Source: Formosa sp. L2A11 (GTDB lineage: Bacteria > Bacteroidota > Bacteroidia > Flavobacteriales > Flavobacteriaceae). Taken from it: a DNA stretch of 64,000 nt. The translations under genes were made by a program, and so were the position numbers. The DNA lies in assembly GCF_009796865.1 (NCBI RefSeq), contig NZ_CP047028.1:620001-684000 (forward strand), read 5' to 3'. Positions 1 to 10,847 of the stretch are shown piece by piece. The notes beneath the pieces are model-generated. The model ran no database searches. It worked only from the letters and a program-made list of their open reading frames with translations, and had not been told where the DNA came from. Each line of letters starts with the position of its first letter. Position 1 is the first letter of the stretch.

Positions 1-1036
1 CAGTGAACTTTTTGGTCACGAAAAAGGGGCTTTTACAGGAGCTACACAAACACGATCTGGATATTTTGAAGTCTCAGACGGAGGAACCATCTTTTTAGAC
101 GAAGTTGGAGAATTACCACTAACAACACAAGTACGTTTACTTCGTGTATTAGAAAACGGGGAGTTTTTAAAAGTAGGATCTAGTCAAGTTCAAAAAACAA
201 ATGTTCGTATCGTGGCAGCTACAAACGTTAATATGTTTGAAGCCATTAAGAAAGGAAAGTTTAGAGAAGATTTATACTACCGTTTAAGTACTGTAGAAAT
301 AAACCTTCCACCCTTACGCGAAAGAAAAGAAGATATTCATTTATTGTTTAGAAAATTTGCTAGCGATTTTGCTTTAAAATATAAAATGCCAACCATAAAA
401 CTAACCGACGATGCGACACTAGAATTATTAAAATTCAGATGGAATGGTAACATTCGTCAGTTAAGAAACGTTGCAGAACAAATCTCTGTGTTAGAAGAAA
501 ACAGAACAATAAACGGACATACAATTAGAGGTTACTTACCAAACACAGCTCATAATTTACCGGCAGTAATATCGAACACAAAATCGGATTCAGACTTTAG
601 TAGCGAAAGAGAAATACTTTACAAAGTACTATTCGATATGAAAGCAGATTTAAACGATCTTAAAAAACTAACTGCCGAATTAATGAAAAACGGCACAGAT
701 AAAGACGTTCAGAAAAACAACGAAAGTCTAATTCAGAAAATTTACGGAGACGAGTCTGATGCGGAATATGACGACAATGAAGACGATCTGGAAATACTTT
801 CTATTGCAGAATCTAGTCCTACAACTCTTGTAGACGCTTCTACAAATAATCCTTTAGACAAATATCATTTTGCTGAAGAAATTCAGGAAGAAGAAACACT
901 ATCTTTACAAGACAAAGAATTAGAATTAATAAAAAAATCGTTGGAACGTCACCAAGGAAAACGTAAATTGGCCGCCGCAGAATTAGGTATTAGCGAACGT
1001 ACATTGTACAGAAAAATTAAACAGTACGACTTATAG
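1..1036 (+). CDS. Sigma-54-dependent transcriptional activator (5' end missing)
   Basis: This is the C-terminal part of an AAA+ enhancer-binding protein that would remodel sigma-54 RNA polymerase. The reading frame is open from base 2, so the gene begins upstream of the window. The sigma-54 contact loop GAFTGA is encoded near bases 29-46. It is followed by a Walker B-like stretch ([12 protein letters not shown]), the sensor region and a C-terminal Fis-type helix-turn-helix ([20 protein letters not shown]). An acidic, poorly conserved linker separates the AAA+ and DNA-binding parts. The N-terminal sensory domain cannot be seen, so its signal is unknown. It is followed after 3 bp by lptE and is probably cotranscribed with it. 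Confidence 0.93.
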   Translation, partial: SELFGHEKGAFTGATQTRSGYFEVSDGGTIFLDEVGELPLTTQVRLLRVLENGEFLKVGSSQVQKTNVRIVAATNVNMFEAIKKGKFREDLYYRLSTVEINLPPLRERKEDIHLLFRKFASDFALKYKMPTIKLTDDATLELLKFRWNGNIRQLRNVAEQISVLEENRTINGHTIRGYLPNTAHNLPAVISNTKSDSDFSSEREILYKVLFDMKADLNDLKKLTAELMKNGTDKDVQKNNESLIQKIYGDESDAEYDDNEDDLEILSIAESSPTTLVDASTNNPLDKYHFAEEIQEEETLSLQDKELELIKKSLERHQGKRKLAAAELGISERTLYRKIKQYDL

Positions 1037-1039
1037 ATC

Positions 1040-1546
1040 ATGACTTTAAAACACTACATTATACTTTTATTCGCTGCTATTAGTTTAACAGCATGTGGCG
1101 CTTACTCCTTTACGGGAGCAAAAGTTAATCCAGACACAAAATCTTTTCAGGTTAATTATTTTCAGAATAATGCCGCTTTAATAGAACCTGGAATAGATTT
1201 AGATTTCACAAATGCGTTAACAGATTTACTTATAAATCAGACTAATTTAGATAATGTAAAATCTAACGGAGATTTGGTTTTCGAGGGTGAAATTGTAGAA
1301 TACAGAATTTCTCCAACTACAGCCACATCAGACGATACAGCAGCACAAAACCGATTAACTATTTCGGTTAATGTTCGTTTTTATAATAAGCAAGATGAAG
1401 AGGCTGAGTTTGAAAAACGTTTTTCATTCTTCTATGATTACGATGGGACAGCACAACTTGTTGGTTCGTTAAAAACAACTGCAATAGATGAAATATACGA
1501 CCAAATAACTCAAGATATTTTTAATGCGGCTTTAGCGCAATGGTAA
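1040..1546 (+). CDS. lptE: LPS assembly lipoprotein LptE
   Basis: A 168-residue lipoprotein. The N-terminus has a short hydrophobic signal ending in a lipobox (SLTAC, Cys about residue 19), so it should be lipid-anchored, most likely in the outer membrane. The remainder (GAYSFTGAKVNP... and the mixed alpha/beta body) resembles Bacteroidota LptE, the plug of the LptD LPS translocon. lptD is not in this window. The ATG at 1040 starts 3 bp after the sigma-54 activator gene, and the end overlaps the next gene by 7 bp, consistent with one operon. Family assignment rests on the N-terminal pattern and on the conserved flavobacterial order activator-lptE-TPR-secG. Confidence 0.85.
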   Translation: MTLKHYIILLFAAISLTACGAYSFTGAKVNPDTKSFQVNYFQNNAALIEPGIDLDFTNALTDLLINQTNLDNVKSNGDLVFEGEIVEYRISPTTATSDDTAAQNRLTISVNVRFYNKQDEEAEFEKRFSFFYDYDGTAQLVGSLKTTAIDEIYDQITQDIFNAALAQW

Positions 1547-2571
1547 CGATGACTCCTACAGATTTTACAAATATATTACAATATCCAGAAGCTTTAGTCT
1601 CTGAACAAGCTAGGGATTTAAAAAGTATTATAGAAGAATTTCCATACTTTCAGCCTGCTCGTGCGCTATATTTAAAAACGCTTAAAACTAGCGAAAGCTT
1701 TAAATACAACCAGGCATTAAAAACGACGGCAGCATACACGACAGATCGTAGTATTTTATTCGATTTTATAACATCAGAGGCATTTGTACAGAATGAAATT
1801 TCTCAATTTATAAAACAAAACACAGCACACTTAAGAGACATTAATGTAAATGTAGACGATATATCTGTTGGCAAAAAAACAACAGACAAACTATTCGATA
1901 CTAATATTAATGAAACAGAAAATACAGCCGAATTCGTTCAGCCAAAAATAACACCTGCCAAATTATTTCATTTCACAGAAGATCCTTCGGAAGCACTAGA
2001 AGACACTAAAGAAGCAGCTAATAACACAACTAAAGACAGCCAGGACAGTAACCAAAGCAATACAGATGCTGTTAGCCCAGAAACTATTTTAGAAATAGGA
2101 AAACCGTTAGACTTTAACGGTAATGAAACACACTCTTTTAACGAGTGGCTAAAACTAACATCTTTCGAGCAAATAGACAGATCTGTTCCGAAACCTACTC
2201 CCTCATTAAAAGAAGAGGAGGAATTAGAAGCAGAGAATATTTTACCTAAAACAGAAGAAAAAATAGTAAATGCTACCTCTCCAGAACAAGCTAAAAAGTT
2301 TGCATTAATAGATAAGTTTATTTCAACAAACCCTAAAATTGATCCTAAAAGATCTTCTGGTGTTTCTCAGAATTTAGCAGAATCTCATCTGCTACAACCT
2401 GAATCGTTAATGACAGAAACTTTAGCTAGAATTTATGTAGAACAAAAAAACTACAAGAAGGCAATTCAATCTTATAACATATTAAGTTTGAAATATCCAG
2501 AAAAAAGTGGTTTCTTTGCTGACCGAATTAAAGCGGTAAAGCAAATACAAGAACAAAATAAGAAAAACTAA
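1540..2571 (+). CDS. Conserved hypothetical protein with C-terminal TPR-like helices
   Basis: A 343-residue protein with no signal peptide and no family name I can give with confidence. The N-terminal third is helical (EQARDLKSIIEEFPYFQPAR). The middle is acidic and low-complexity, rich in Asn, Thr and Glu. The last 60 residues look like a tetratricopeptide pair (TLARIYVEQKNYKKAIQSY). It overlaps lptE by 7 bp and its stop codon overlaps the secG start. An alternative ATG at 1549 would remove most of the first overlap and is equally possible. Its position between lptE and secG suggests an envelope or secretion role, but that is inference only. Confidence 0.75.
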   Translation: MVTMTPTDFTNILQYPEALVSEQARDLKSIIEEFPYFQPARALYLKTLKTSESFKYNQALKTTAAYTTDRSILFDFITSEAFVQNEISQFIKQNTAHLRDINVNVDDISVGKKTTDKLFDTNINETENTAEFVQPKITPAKLFHFTEDPSEALEDTKEAANNTTKDSQDSNQSNTDAVSPETILEIGKPLDFNGNETHSFNEWLKLTSFEQIDRSVPKPTPSLKEEEELEAENILPKTEEKIVNATSPEQAKKFALIDKFISTNPKIDPKRSSGVSQNLAESHLLQPESLMTETLARIYVEQKNYKKAIQSYNILSLKYPEKSGFFADRIKAVKQIQEQNKKN

Positions 2572-2930
2572 TGAGTACGTTTACAATATTTTTATTCCTA
2601 ATCGTTGTAGTAGCATTTTTATTAATCGTAGTAATCATGGTGCAAAACCCTAAAGGGGGAGGATTATCTTCATCTTTTGGAGGCGGCGGTTCTCAACAAA
2701 TTGGTGGTGTAAAGAAAACCACTGACTTTTTAGATAAAAGTACATGGACATTATCAGGGTTAATGTTAGTCTTAATTTTATTATCTAACGTAGCTATTAA
2801 TAGAGGTACTGGAACTTTAGAATCTAAAGCTTTAGATTCTGATACAACAGCACAACCATTACAAAACACAACTGTTCCAACTCCAGCAACTACAACACCT
2901 GCTGCACCAACAGAAGGAGCTGCTGAGTAA
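2571..2930 (+). CDS. secG: Preprotein translocase subunit SecG
   Basis: A 119-residue inner-membrane protein, the accessory subunit of the SecYEG translocon. Two transmembrane helices are visible (about residues 4-24 and 55-75). They flank the conserved glycine-rich cytoplasmic loop (QNPKGGGLSSSFGGGG). The C-terminal tail is rich in Thr, Ala and Pro, as is common in Bacteroidota SecG. The start overlaps the previous stop by one base (TAATG). A strong hairpin terminator follows at 2957-2987, so this is probably the last gene of the operon. Confidence 0.95.
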   Translation: MSTFTIFLFLIVVVAFLLIVVIMVQNPKGGGLSSSFGGGGSQQIGGVKKTTDFLDKSTWTLSGLMLVLILLSNVAINRGTGTLESKALDSDTTAQPLQNTTVPTPATTTPAAPTEGAAE

Positions 2931-2956
2931 ACATAACAACTCATATTTACAATATT

Positions 2957-2987
2957 AAAATGCCAACTTATACAGTTGGCATTTTTT
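2957..2987 (+). terminator. Intrinsic terminator after secG
   Basis: An 11-bp perfect stem (AAATGCCAACT / AGTTGGCATTT) with a 5-base loop is followed by a T-run. It lies 27 bp after the secG stop and separates the lptE-secG operon from groES-groEL. Confidence 0.85.
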
Positions 2988-3004
2988 GTTGCTGAAAGTT
3001 TGTC

Positions 3005-3023
3005 AGTCTAATAGACTTGGCAC
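3005..3023 (+). promoter_or_regulatory. Palindrome and sigma-54-like half element upstream of groES
   Basis: A perfect 13-base palindrome, AGTCTA-A-TAGACT (3005-3017), abuts TTGGCAC (3017-3023), about 55 bp before the groES start. TTGGCAC resembles a sigma-54 -24 element, but the expected -12 element (TTGCA) is only poorly matched (TAGAA). No CIRCE (HrcA) operator is present. The pair may be the groES-groEL control region. This is a suggestion from position and symmetry only. Confidence 0.3.
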
Positions 3024-3078
3024 AATTTTAGAAATACAATATGTCGTAAATTATAAACTATTTAAAACATATAATAAC

Positions 3079-3357
3079 ATGAGTAAAGTAAACATCACAC
3101 CACTTGCAGACCGTGTTCTGGTTGAACCACTTCCTGCAGAAACTCAAACAGCATCAGGATTATTTATCCCGGATTCGGCTCAAGAAAAACAACATAAAGG
3201 TATTGTTGTTGCTGTAGGTACAGGTAAAAAAGATGAACCACTTACTGTAAAAATTGGAGATAAAGTTCTTTATGGAAAATACTCTGGTTCAGAATTAAAA
3301 TTAGAAGGTACAGATTTCTTAATGATGCGTGAAGACGACATTATGGCGATAATCTAA
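3079..3357 (+). CDS. groS: Co-chaperonin GroES
   Basis: A 92-residue GroES, the heptameric lid of the GroEL chamber. The start is placed at ATG 3079 (MSKVNITPLADRVLVEP), the conserved N-terminus of the family. Upstream in-frame TTG extensions have no GroES homology. The mobile loop (ETQTASGLFIPDSAQEK) and the C-terminal strand (LMMREDDIMAII) are intact. groEL follows 104 bp downstream on the same strand with no terminator between them. Confidence 0.97.
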   Translation: MSKVNITPLADRVLVEPLPAETQTASGLFIPDSAQEKQHKGIVVAVGTGKKDEPLTVKIGDKVLYGKYSGSELKLEGTDFLMMREDDIMAII

Positions 3358-3449
3358 ATTTTAGATTATACTAACTAAGATTTTTAAAACAAAACGTATA
3401 AAAAATTAAAAGAATAAGTTTAAAGCTAACCGCTTAAAATTTATTGTAA

Positions 3450-5090
<1,641 letters not shown>

Positions 5091-5114
5091 TCTTTAAACA
5101 CATCTTATAAAATT

Positions 5115-5146
5115 AAAAACCGAAGTCTTATGGCTTCGGTTTTTTT
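5115..5146. terminator. Bidirectional terminator between groEL and exosortase genes
   Basis: The hairpin AAACCGAAG / CTTCGGTTT has an A-run on its left and a T-run on its right, so it can serve both groEL (plus) and the convergent exosortase F-associated gene (minus). Confidence 0.85.
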
Positions 5147-5169
5147 ATGCTTTAAAATGTATATTAATA

Positions 5170-5601
5170 TTATTTTTTAATTTGCCTCTGATAATAAAAA
5201 GCAGGTAAAAGCAATAACAATAATAGTGGCTGAATTAAAAAACGACGAATATTAAAAAGCATAAAATAACTGTCTTGTTTTGCGTTTAAAACTAAATACA
5301 AAAACACAAGAATCAAAATAAAATAAGCAATAGCAAAAAATATAGCCGAAAACTTTAATGCTTGTCTGTCTTTAAATACAAAATATATAATCCCTAGAGA
5401 CAATAATGTATTTAAAACATAGCGTAAAGTAGTAAATCCAATCAGTTTAAAAGTATTGAAAACAGGTGCATCAAGAAACAAATAATCATTTTTAAAGAAT
5501 TCTAAAAACGGATCGTAAAACAAGTTTGATTCAAAAGCACGAATTAAAATCAATCCTAAAACTAATAAGGCAATAAGACTATAACGTTGAATTTTCTGCA
5601 T
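5170..5601 (-). CDS. Exosortase F system-associated membrane protein
   Basis: A 143-residue integral membrane protein with about four hydrophobic helices. It matches the small protein that accompanies exosortase XrtF in Flavobacteriia. The start of this gene overlaps the end of xrtF by 23 bp, so the two should be translated together. It probably supports XrtF in processing C-terminally anchored proteins, but its biochemical role is not established. It contains no catalytic motif that I can see. Confidence 0.8.
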   Translation of the reverse strand: MQKIQRYSLIALLVLGLILIRAFESNLFYDPFLEFFKNDYLFLDAPVFNTFKLIGFTTLRYVLNTLLSLGIIYFVFKDRQALKFSAIFFAIAYFILILVFLYLVLNAKQDSYFMLFNIRRFLIQPLLLLLLLPAFYYQRQIKK

Positions 5602-6145
5602 CCTTCTTTTTAATTTTTACAAAATAATTCATCCAAATTACCCATAACAAAAACACCATTCCATAAATAATTAACGGAAACAAAACACCATGTATTATAT
5701 GCTCGGAATCTGGATAATAATATAATGCAATAGATATTATTGCAATACGCAACACATTAACAACGTATATTAAAAGTGTTCCTCCTAAGATATAGAGCAC
5801 TGTTTTTTTTAAAGTTGACGCAAATGCAACAATAAACGACATAAAAAGCACAATTACATTTATGGCATTACACCCTTCAATAACACGAATAATATATGTA
5901 TTGTTTAAATACAACCTTACCCATTGCTCTCCCTCATGCAATACAATATTAGAATTATAACCAACAACATTTAAAACACCTTGAGCCTGTTTTGCAACGT
6001 GATATGTAATGTAATCAGGCTGATACGTTGTTGTTTTAGAATAATCTAAATACCATTTATAACTTAAAGACATTATAAAATATACAGCTAGAAACGTAAC
6101 TATAAATCGAATTACAGGTTTATATGTTTGAAATAAAGTAGACAA
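5579..6145 (-). CDS. xrtF: Exosortase family protein XrtF
   Basis: A 188-residue multi-pass membrane protease/transpeptidase-like protein. The exosortase catalytic residues are recognisable: Cys about residue 92 (EGCNAINV), Arg about 133 (NVLRIAI) and His about 152 (IIHGVLFP). Exosortases cut a C-terminal sorting signal during export. No protein with an obvious matching C-terminal signal was noticed in the window. The only plausible start in this frame is a TTG at 6145, because the next Met lies inside the first helix. It is divergent from the GAF-domain gene. Confidence 0.88.
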   Translation of the reverse strand: MSTLFQTYKPVIRFIVTFLAVYFIMSLSYKWYLDYSKTTTYQPDYITYHVAKQAQGVLNVVGYNSNIVLHEGEQWVRLYLNNTYIIRVIEGCNAINVIVLFMSFIVAFASTLKKTVLYILGGTLLIYVVNVLRIAIISIALYYYPDSEHIIHGVLFPLIIYGMVFLLWVIWMNYFVKIKKKDAENSTL

Positions 6146-6234
6146 TAGTAGTAAATGTTTAAGTTGATAAATTTATAAAAATGAAGTTCCATTATCGTTC
6201 CATTTTAAATACTTTTACAAAAAAAATATAAAAT

Positions 6235-6693
6235 ATGTCTTTATCATCTTTAAAACCTCAAGTTGAAACTATACTTTCTAATTCTGACAAAACATTAGAC
6301 GAGCGTCTTTTATCTGTTTGCCAATTATTAGATCAAGAGGTCTCTTACTATAATTGGGTTGGGTTTTACTTTAAAAACGGTGATAAAAACGAACTTAAAC
6401 TGGGACCTTACGTAGGTGAACCAACAGACCACACTATTATTCCGTTTGGAAAAGGAATTTGCGGACAAGTTGCTGTAAGTAATGAAAACTTTATAGTTCC
6501 GGATGTAGCAGCACAAGACAATTATATTGCATGCAGCATAACAGTTAAAGCAGAGATTGTTGTTCCGCTTTTTGTAAATGGTGAAAATGTTGGGCAAATA
6601 GATATAGACTCGAATACTCCAGACCCCTTTACAGAAGAAGACGAACGTTTCTTAGAGTATGTTTGCGAGCAAGTTGCAAAATTACTAGCATAA
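6235..6693 (+). CDS. GAF-domain protein, free-methionine-(R)-sulfoxide reductase-like
   Basis: A 152-residue single GAF domain related to fRMsr (MsrC/YebR), which reduces free Met-(R)-sulfoxide in the cytoplasm. The family segments GKGICG, a Cys in YIACS and KAEIVVPL are present, giving two of the three cysteines used by the E. coli enzyme. The first family Cys (about 10 residues before GICG) is absent; the segment reads EPTDHTIIPFGKG. It may therefore use a shortened thiol relay or may bind a ligand without reducing it. It is monocistronic, with a terminator after it. Confidence 0.8.
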   Translation: MSLSSLKPQVETILSNSDKTLDERLLSVCQLLDQEVSYYNWVGFYFKNGDKNELKLGPYVGEPTDHTIIPFGKGICGQVAVSNENFIVPDVAAQDNYIACSITVKAEIVVPLFVNGENVGQIDIDSNTPDPFTEEDERFLEYVCEQVAKLLA

Positions 6694-6711
6694 ACATTAA
6701 GATACTTAATA

Positions 6712-6759
6712 AAAAAAATCTCGATTGCTTTCTTTTACGAAAGACGTCGAGATTTTTTA
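6712..6759. terminator. Bidirectional terminator between GAF gene and ABC permease
   Basis: An outer stem AAATCTCGA / TCGAGATTT with an inner CTTTC / GAAAG stem is flanked by an A-run and a T-run. It sits between two convergent genes. Confidence 0.85.
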
Positions 6760-6818
6760 TTTAATACAAAGAGATCTAAACCCCTTAAAGTATTATATGT
6801 TTCTTATAAACTTAAATA

Positions 6819-8069
6819 TTACATTCCTGTTCGTATTGCTTCAACCGGATCTAATTTAGAGGCAGAAAGCGCGGGTAATACACCAGATATTAATCCGATT
6901 AATGTAGATAGAGAAAATCCGATTAGCATATTCCAGAACGATAATACAAATTCAAAATCGTCTACAAACTGCGAAGCTATTACAGAAATAATCCACACAA
7001 AGAAAAGACCTATTAATCCTCCAATAACGGCAAGGATAATAGCTTCAAATAAAAACTGAAATAATATAAACTTATTCTTAGCTCCTAAAGATTTCTGAAT
7101 TCCGATAAGATTTGTACGCTCTTTTACACTTACAAACATAATGTTAGCAATCCCGAAGCCTCCAACAAGTAATGAAAATCCGCTAATAATCCAACCAACA
7201 AGATTCATTACACCTATTATATTATCTATAGCATCCGTCATTCCAGACAATTTATTCACAAAAAAGTTATCAGGTTCATCGGCTTTTAAACCTCTATGAA
7301 TTCTAAATTTTTGTCTTAAAACTTCTTCAAAAGCGGCAATATCCACACCTGCTTCAGGTTTAATTACAATAGCACCAGGAATACCGTCTGAGCCTCCATT
7401 AGTAAATTGTCTTACAAAATTTGATGGCACAAATGCTTTTTCGTCTGGAGAATCGAAAAGTGTAGATCCTACTTTTTTAAGCACTCCAATAACGGTTACT
7501 TTTCTTCCATACATACGCACTTGCTTACCAAGCGGTTGTTCTGTTTCAAAAAGGTTTTCTGCTAAACCTGCACCTATAACAACAACTGGTGCTCCTGTAG
7601 AAGATTCAGATTCTGTATAAAACCGCCCCGCTCCTATTTTTAAATCTTCAATTTCATAAATTCCGAAAGATGCTGGAGACACTTCTACATTACTAATGGC
7701 ATTATCCTGATATTTTATGGTTTCAGAATTTCCAAAAATAATATAGGCACTCGTTTTAATATCTGGAATATTTCTATTTACAAATTCGTAATCATCATTT
7801 TCTGTTTGCGGAAAGTTATCGCGTTGCCATCTTGGAATTTCTGTAGGCCCAAAAGAATACTTTGTTAAGTAAATTGTGTTTTTATCTAACCCAGACAACT
7901 GTCCTTTAATACTTTGATCTAAAGAATCTACGGCTGCCAAAACTGCTATAATCGAAAATATACCAATAGTGACTCCTAATAAGGACAAAAATGTTCTTAA
8001 TTTATTATTTCGCAATGCATTTATGGCAAACGAAAAACTTTCTTTAAAAAGTCTTAAATACAAAATCAT
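6819..8069 (-). CDS. ABC transporter permease, MacB/FtsX type
   Basis: A 416-residue inner-membrane permease. It has one N-terminal transmembrane helix (about residues 20-45, LRTFLSLLGVTIGIFSIIAV), a large periplasmic MacB-PCD domain and three C-terminal helices of the FtsX domain. It ends with the family signature ALSASKLDPVEAIRTGM. Such proteins work by mechanotransmission on lipoproteins, lipids or exported peptides. No ATPase partner is adjacent, so the substrate cannot be inferred. Confidence 0.88.
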   Translation of the reverse strand: MILYLRLFKESFSFAINALRNNKLRTFLSLLGVTIGIFSIIAVLAAVDSLDQSIKGQLSGLDKNTIYLTKYSFGPTEIPRWQRDNFPQTENDDYEFVNRNIPDIKTSAYIIFGNSETIKYQDNAISNVEVSPASFGIYEIEDLKIGAGRFYTESESSTGAPVVVIGAGLAENLFETEQPLGKQVRMYGRKVTVIGVLKKVGSTLFDSPDEKAFVPSNFVRQFTNGGSDGIPGAIVIKPEAGVDIAAFEEVLRQKFRIHRGLKADEPDNFFVNKLSGMTDAIDNIIGVMNLVGWIISGFSLLVGGFGIANIMFVSVKERTNLIGIQKSLGAKNKFILFQFLFEAIILAVIGGLIGLFFVWIISVIASQFVDDFEFVLSFWNMLIGFSLSTLIGLISGVLPALSASKLDPVEAIRTGM

Positions 8070-8190
8070 TTAGAAGTGCTTTTATTAAAATATTGACAAT
8101 TTAAAGATAGGACGTTTTAATTATAGTTTTGTTACAAAAAAAATTAAAACAAAACACGAAACAAACTATAAAAATTTTATTCTAAATCCT

Positions 8191-8198
8191 TACTTTTG
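8191..8198 (+). promoter_or_regulatory. Possible purH -7 element
   Basis: TACTTTTG matches the Bacteroidota TAnnTTTG element 24 bp before the purH ATG. I see no matching TTG about 18-20 bases upstream, so this is only a candidate. Confidence 0.35.
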
Positions 8199-8221
8199 CG
8201 CATTAATATAACACAACACTA

Positions 8222-9754
8222 ATGAGTAACGAAAAAACAATCAAATCTGCATTAATCTCTGTATTTAGCAAGGATGGTTTAGAACCTATTATTAAAAAGC
8301 TAAATGAATTAGGCGTAACCATGTATTCAACAGGTGGTACACAGGCATTTATAAACAATCTAGGAATAGATGTTGTCCCTGTAGAAGACGTAACATCTTA
8401 CCCTTCAATTTTAGGCGGACGTGTAAAAACATTGCATCCAAAAGTTTTTGGTGGAATTTTAAACCGTCAAGATAATGAGCAAGATCGTGCTGAATTAGCA
8501 GAATTTGATATTCCTCAAATAGATTTAGTTATTGTTGATTTATATCCTTTTGAAAAAACGGTAGCTTCTGGAGCTAGTGAACAAGATATAATTGAAAAAA
8601 TTGACATAGGTGGAATTTCGTTAATTCGTGCTGCAGCAAAAAATTATGCTGATGTTGTTTGTGTGTCTTCTGTAACTGAGTATGGTGAGTTTTTAGATAT
8701 TATTTCTGAACAAAACGGTACACTTACACTAGAACAAAGAAGAGATTTTGCAAGAAAATCTTTCAATGTATCGTCTCATTACGATTCTGCTATTTTTAAT
8801 TACTTCAACAAAAACAACGAAGAAACAGTTTTAAAAATTAGCGAACAAAACGGAAAAGTGTTACGTTATGGAGAAAACCCACACCAAAAAGGGTTCTTCT
8901 TCGGAAACTTTGATGATATCTTCACAAAACTTCACGGTAAAGAATTAAGCTACAACAACCTTTTAGATGTTGATGCTGCTGTGAATTTAATAAACGAATT
9001 TAAAGGTGACAAACCTACGTTTGCCATTTTAAAACATAACAATGCTTGTGGTGTTGCACAACGCGATACTTTAGAGCAAGCTTACACAGATGCACTTGCT
9101 GGAGATCCAGTTTCTGCTTTTGGTGGTGTATTAATTTGTAATACTGAAATAGATTTAGCTACAGCAGAAAAAATTCACTCTTTATTTTGTGAAGTAGTTA
9201 TTGCGCCTTCATTTAGTGCAGACGCTTTAGAACTTTTAGAAGGAAAGAAAAACAGAATTCTTTTAATACTTCACGATATAGAATTGCCTAAAACAAATGT
9301 AAGATCATGTCTTAACGGTGTTTTAGTTCAAGATAAAAACAATATTACAGATCGTTTGGAAGATTTAATAAATAAGACAAACAATAAACCTACAGATAAC
9401 GAGTTAAATGATTTAATCTTTGCTTCTAAAATTTGTAAGCATACAAAATCTAACACTATCGTTTTAGCTAAAAACAATCAATTATGTGCAAGTGGTACAG
9501 GACAAACAAGTCGTGTAGATGCACTTAACCAAGCTATACATAAAGCACAGTCTTTTAAATTTGATTTAAAAGGAGCAGTAATGGCAAGTGATGCATTTTT
9601 CCCTTTCCCTGATTGTGTAGAGATTGCTAAAAATGCAGGAGTTACAGCTGTTATTCAGCCAGGAGGTTCTATTAAAGATCAGTTAAGCATTGATTATTGT
9701 AATGATAACGATGTTGCTATGGTATTTACAGGAACTCGTCATTTCAAGCATTAA
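8222..9754 (+). CDS. purH: Bifunctional AICAR transformylase/IMP cyclohydrolase PurH
   Basis: A 510-residue enzyme for the last two steps of de novo IMP synthesis. The N-terminal MGS-like IMP cyclohydrolase domain (about 1-200: SALISVFSKDGLEPI, GGRVKTLHPKVFGGIL) precedes the AICAR formyltransferase domain (about 200-510: LRYGENPHQKG, ILKHNNACGVA, ASDAFFPFPD). Length and motifs are complete. It lies 55 bp upstream of mreB on the same strand, an arrangement common in flavobacteria, and readthrough into the rod-shape operon is possible. Confidence 0.98.
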   Translation: MSNEKTIKSALISVFSKDGLEPIIKKLNELGVTMYSTGGTQAFINNLGIDVVPVEDVTSYPSILGGRVKTLHPKVFGGILNRQDNEQDRAELAEFDIPQIDLVIVDLYPFEKTVASGASEQDIIEKIDIGGISLIRAAAKNYADVVCVSSVTEYGEFLDIISEQNGTLTLEQRRDFARKSFNVSSHYDSAIFNYFNKNNEETVLKISEQNGKVLRYGENPHQKGFFFGNFDDIFTKLHGKELSYNNLLDVDAAVNLINEFKGDKPTFAILKHNNACGVAQRDTLEQAYTDALAGDPVSAFGGVLICNTEIDLATAEKIHSLFCEVVIAPSFSADALELLEGKKNRILLILHDIELPKTNVRSCLNGVLVQDKNNITDRLEDLINKTNNKPTDNELNDLIFASKICKHTKSNTIVLAKNNQLCASGTGQTSRVDALNQAIHKAQSFKFDLKGAVMASDAFFPFPDCVEIAKNAGVTAVIQPGGSIKDQLSIDYCNDNDVAMVFTGTRHFKH

Positions 9755-9809
9755 TTTCATTACTTTTACGACACTTATTTTAATTAAAGCAAAAAAAGAC
9801 ATATAACGC

Positions 9810-10838
9810 ATGGGATTTTTTGACTTCCTTACAGAAGAAATAGCTATTGACTTAGGAACAGCCAATACACTTATTATTCACAATGATAAAGTTGTGGTGG
9901 ATAGCCCTTCAATAGTTGCTCGCGATCGCGTTAGCGGTAAAATCATTGCCGTTGGTAAAGAAGCCAGCATGATGCAAGGAAAAACGCACGAAAACATAAA
10001 AACAATTCGCCCATTAAAAGATGGTGTAATTGCAGATTTTGATGCGTCTGAACAAATGATAAGTTTGTTTATTAAAAACATTCCCGCTTTAAAGAAAAAA
10101 ATGTTCACTCCAGCACTTCGTATGGTGGTTTGTATTCCTTCTGGTATTACAGAAGTAGAAATGCGAGCTGTTAAAGAATCTTGCGAGCGTGTTAACGGAA
10201 AAGAAGTTTATTTAATACACGAACCTATGGCTGCGGCCATAGGTATTGGTGTAGATATTATGCAACCTAAAGGAAACATGATTGTAGATATAGGTGGTGG
10301 TACTACCGAAATTGCAGTAATTGCTTTAGGAGGTATTGTTTGCGACAAATCTGTAAAAATTGCAGGAGATGTCTTTACAAACGATATTATATATTACATG
10401 CGTACGCAACACAACTTATATGTTGGAGAACGTACTGCTGAAAAAATTAAAATTCAGATTGGTGCTGCTACCGAAGATTTAGAACTTCCGCCGGACGACA
10501 TGAGTGTTCAAGGGCGTGATTTACTTACTGGTAAGCCTAAACAAGTACAAATTTCTTTTCGTGAAATTGCTAAAGCATTAGACAAATCTATTCTTAGAAT
10601 TGAAGATGCAGTAATGGAAACATTATCGCAAACACCTCCAGAATTAGCTGCAGATATTTACAATACAGGTATTTATTTAGCAGGTGGTGGATCTATGTTA
10701 CGTGGTTTAGACAAACGTCTTTCTCAAAAAACAGACTTACCTGTTTACATTGCAGAAGACCCATTACGTGCCGTAGTTCGCGGAACAGGAATTACACTAA
10801 AAAACTTACCTAAGTTTAAAAGTGTCTTGATAAAATAG
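9810..10838 (+). CDS. mreB: Rod shape-determining protein MreB
   Basis: A 342-residue bacterial actin that polymerises under the inner membrane and directs the elongasome. Phosphate-binding loops are visible at the N-terminus (IAIDLGTANT) and in the middle (MIVDIGGGTTEIAVI). The adenosine motif (YLAGGGSMLRGLD) is near the C-terminus. The amphipathic N-terminus MGFFDFL suits membrane binding. It is the first gene of mreB-mreC-mreD-PBP2-rodA, with mreC following after 9 bp. Confidence 0.98.
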   Translation: MGFFDFLTEEIAIDLGTANTLIIHNDKVVVDSPSIVARDRVSGKIIAVGKEASMMQGKTHENIKTIRPLKDGVIADFDASEQMISLFIKNIPALKKKMFTPALRMVVCIPSGITEVEMRAVKESCERVNGKEVYLIHEPMAAAIGIGVDIMQPKGNMIVDIGGGTTEIAVIALGGIVCDKSVKIAGDVFTNDIIYYMRTQHNLYVGERTAEKIKIQIGAATEDLELPPDDMSVQGRDLLTGKPKQVQISFREIAKALDKSILRIEDAVMETLSQTPPELAADIYNTGIYLAGGGSMLRGLDKRLSQKTDLPVYIAEDPLRAVVRGTGITLKNLPKFKSVLIK

Positions 10839-10847
10839 ACTTAAAGC

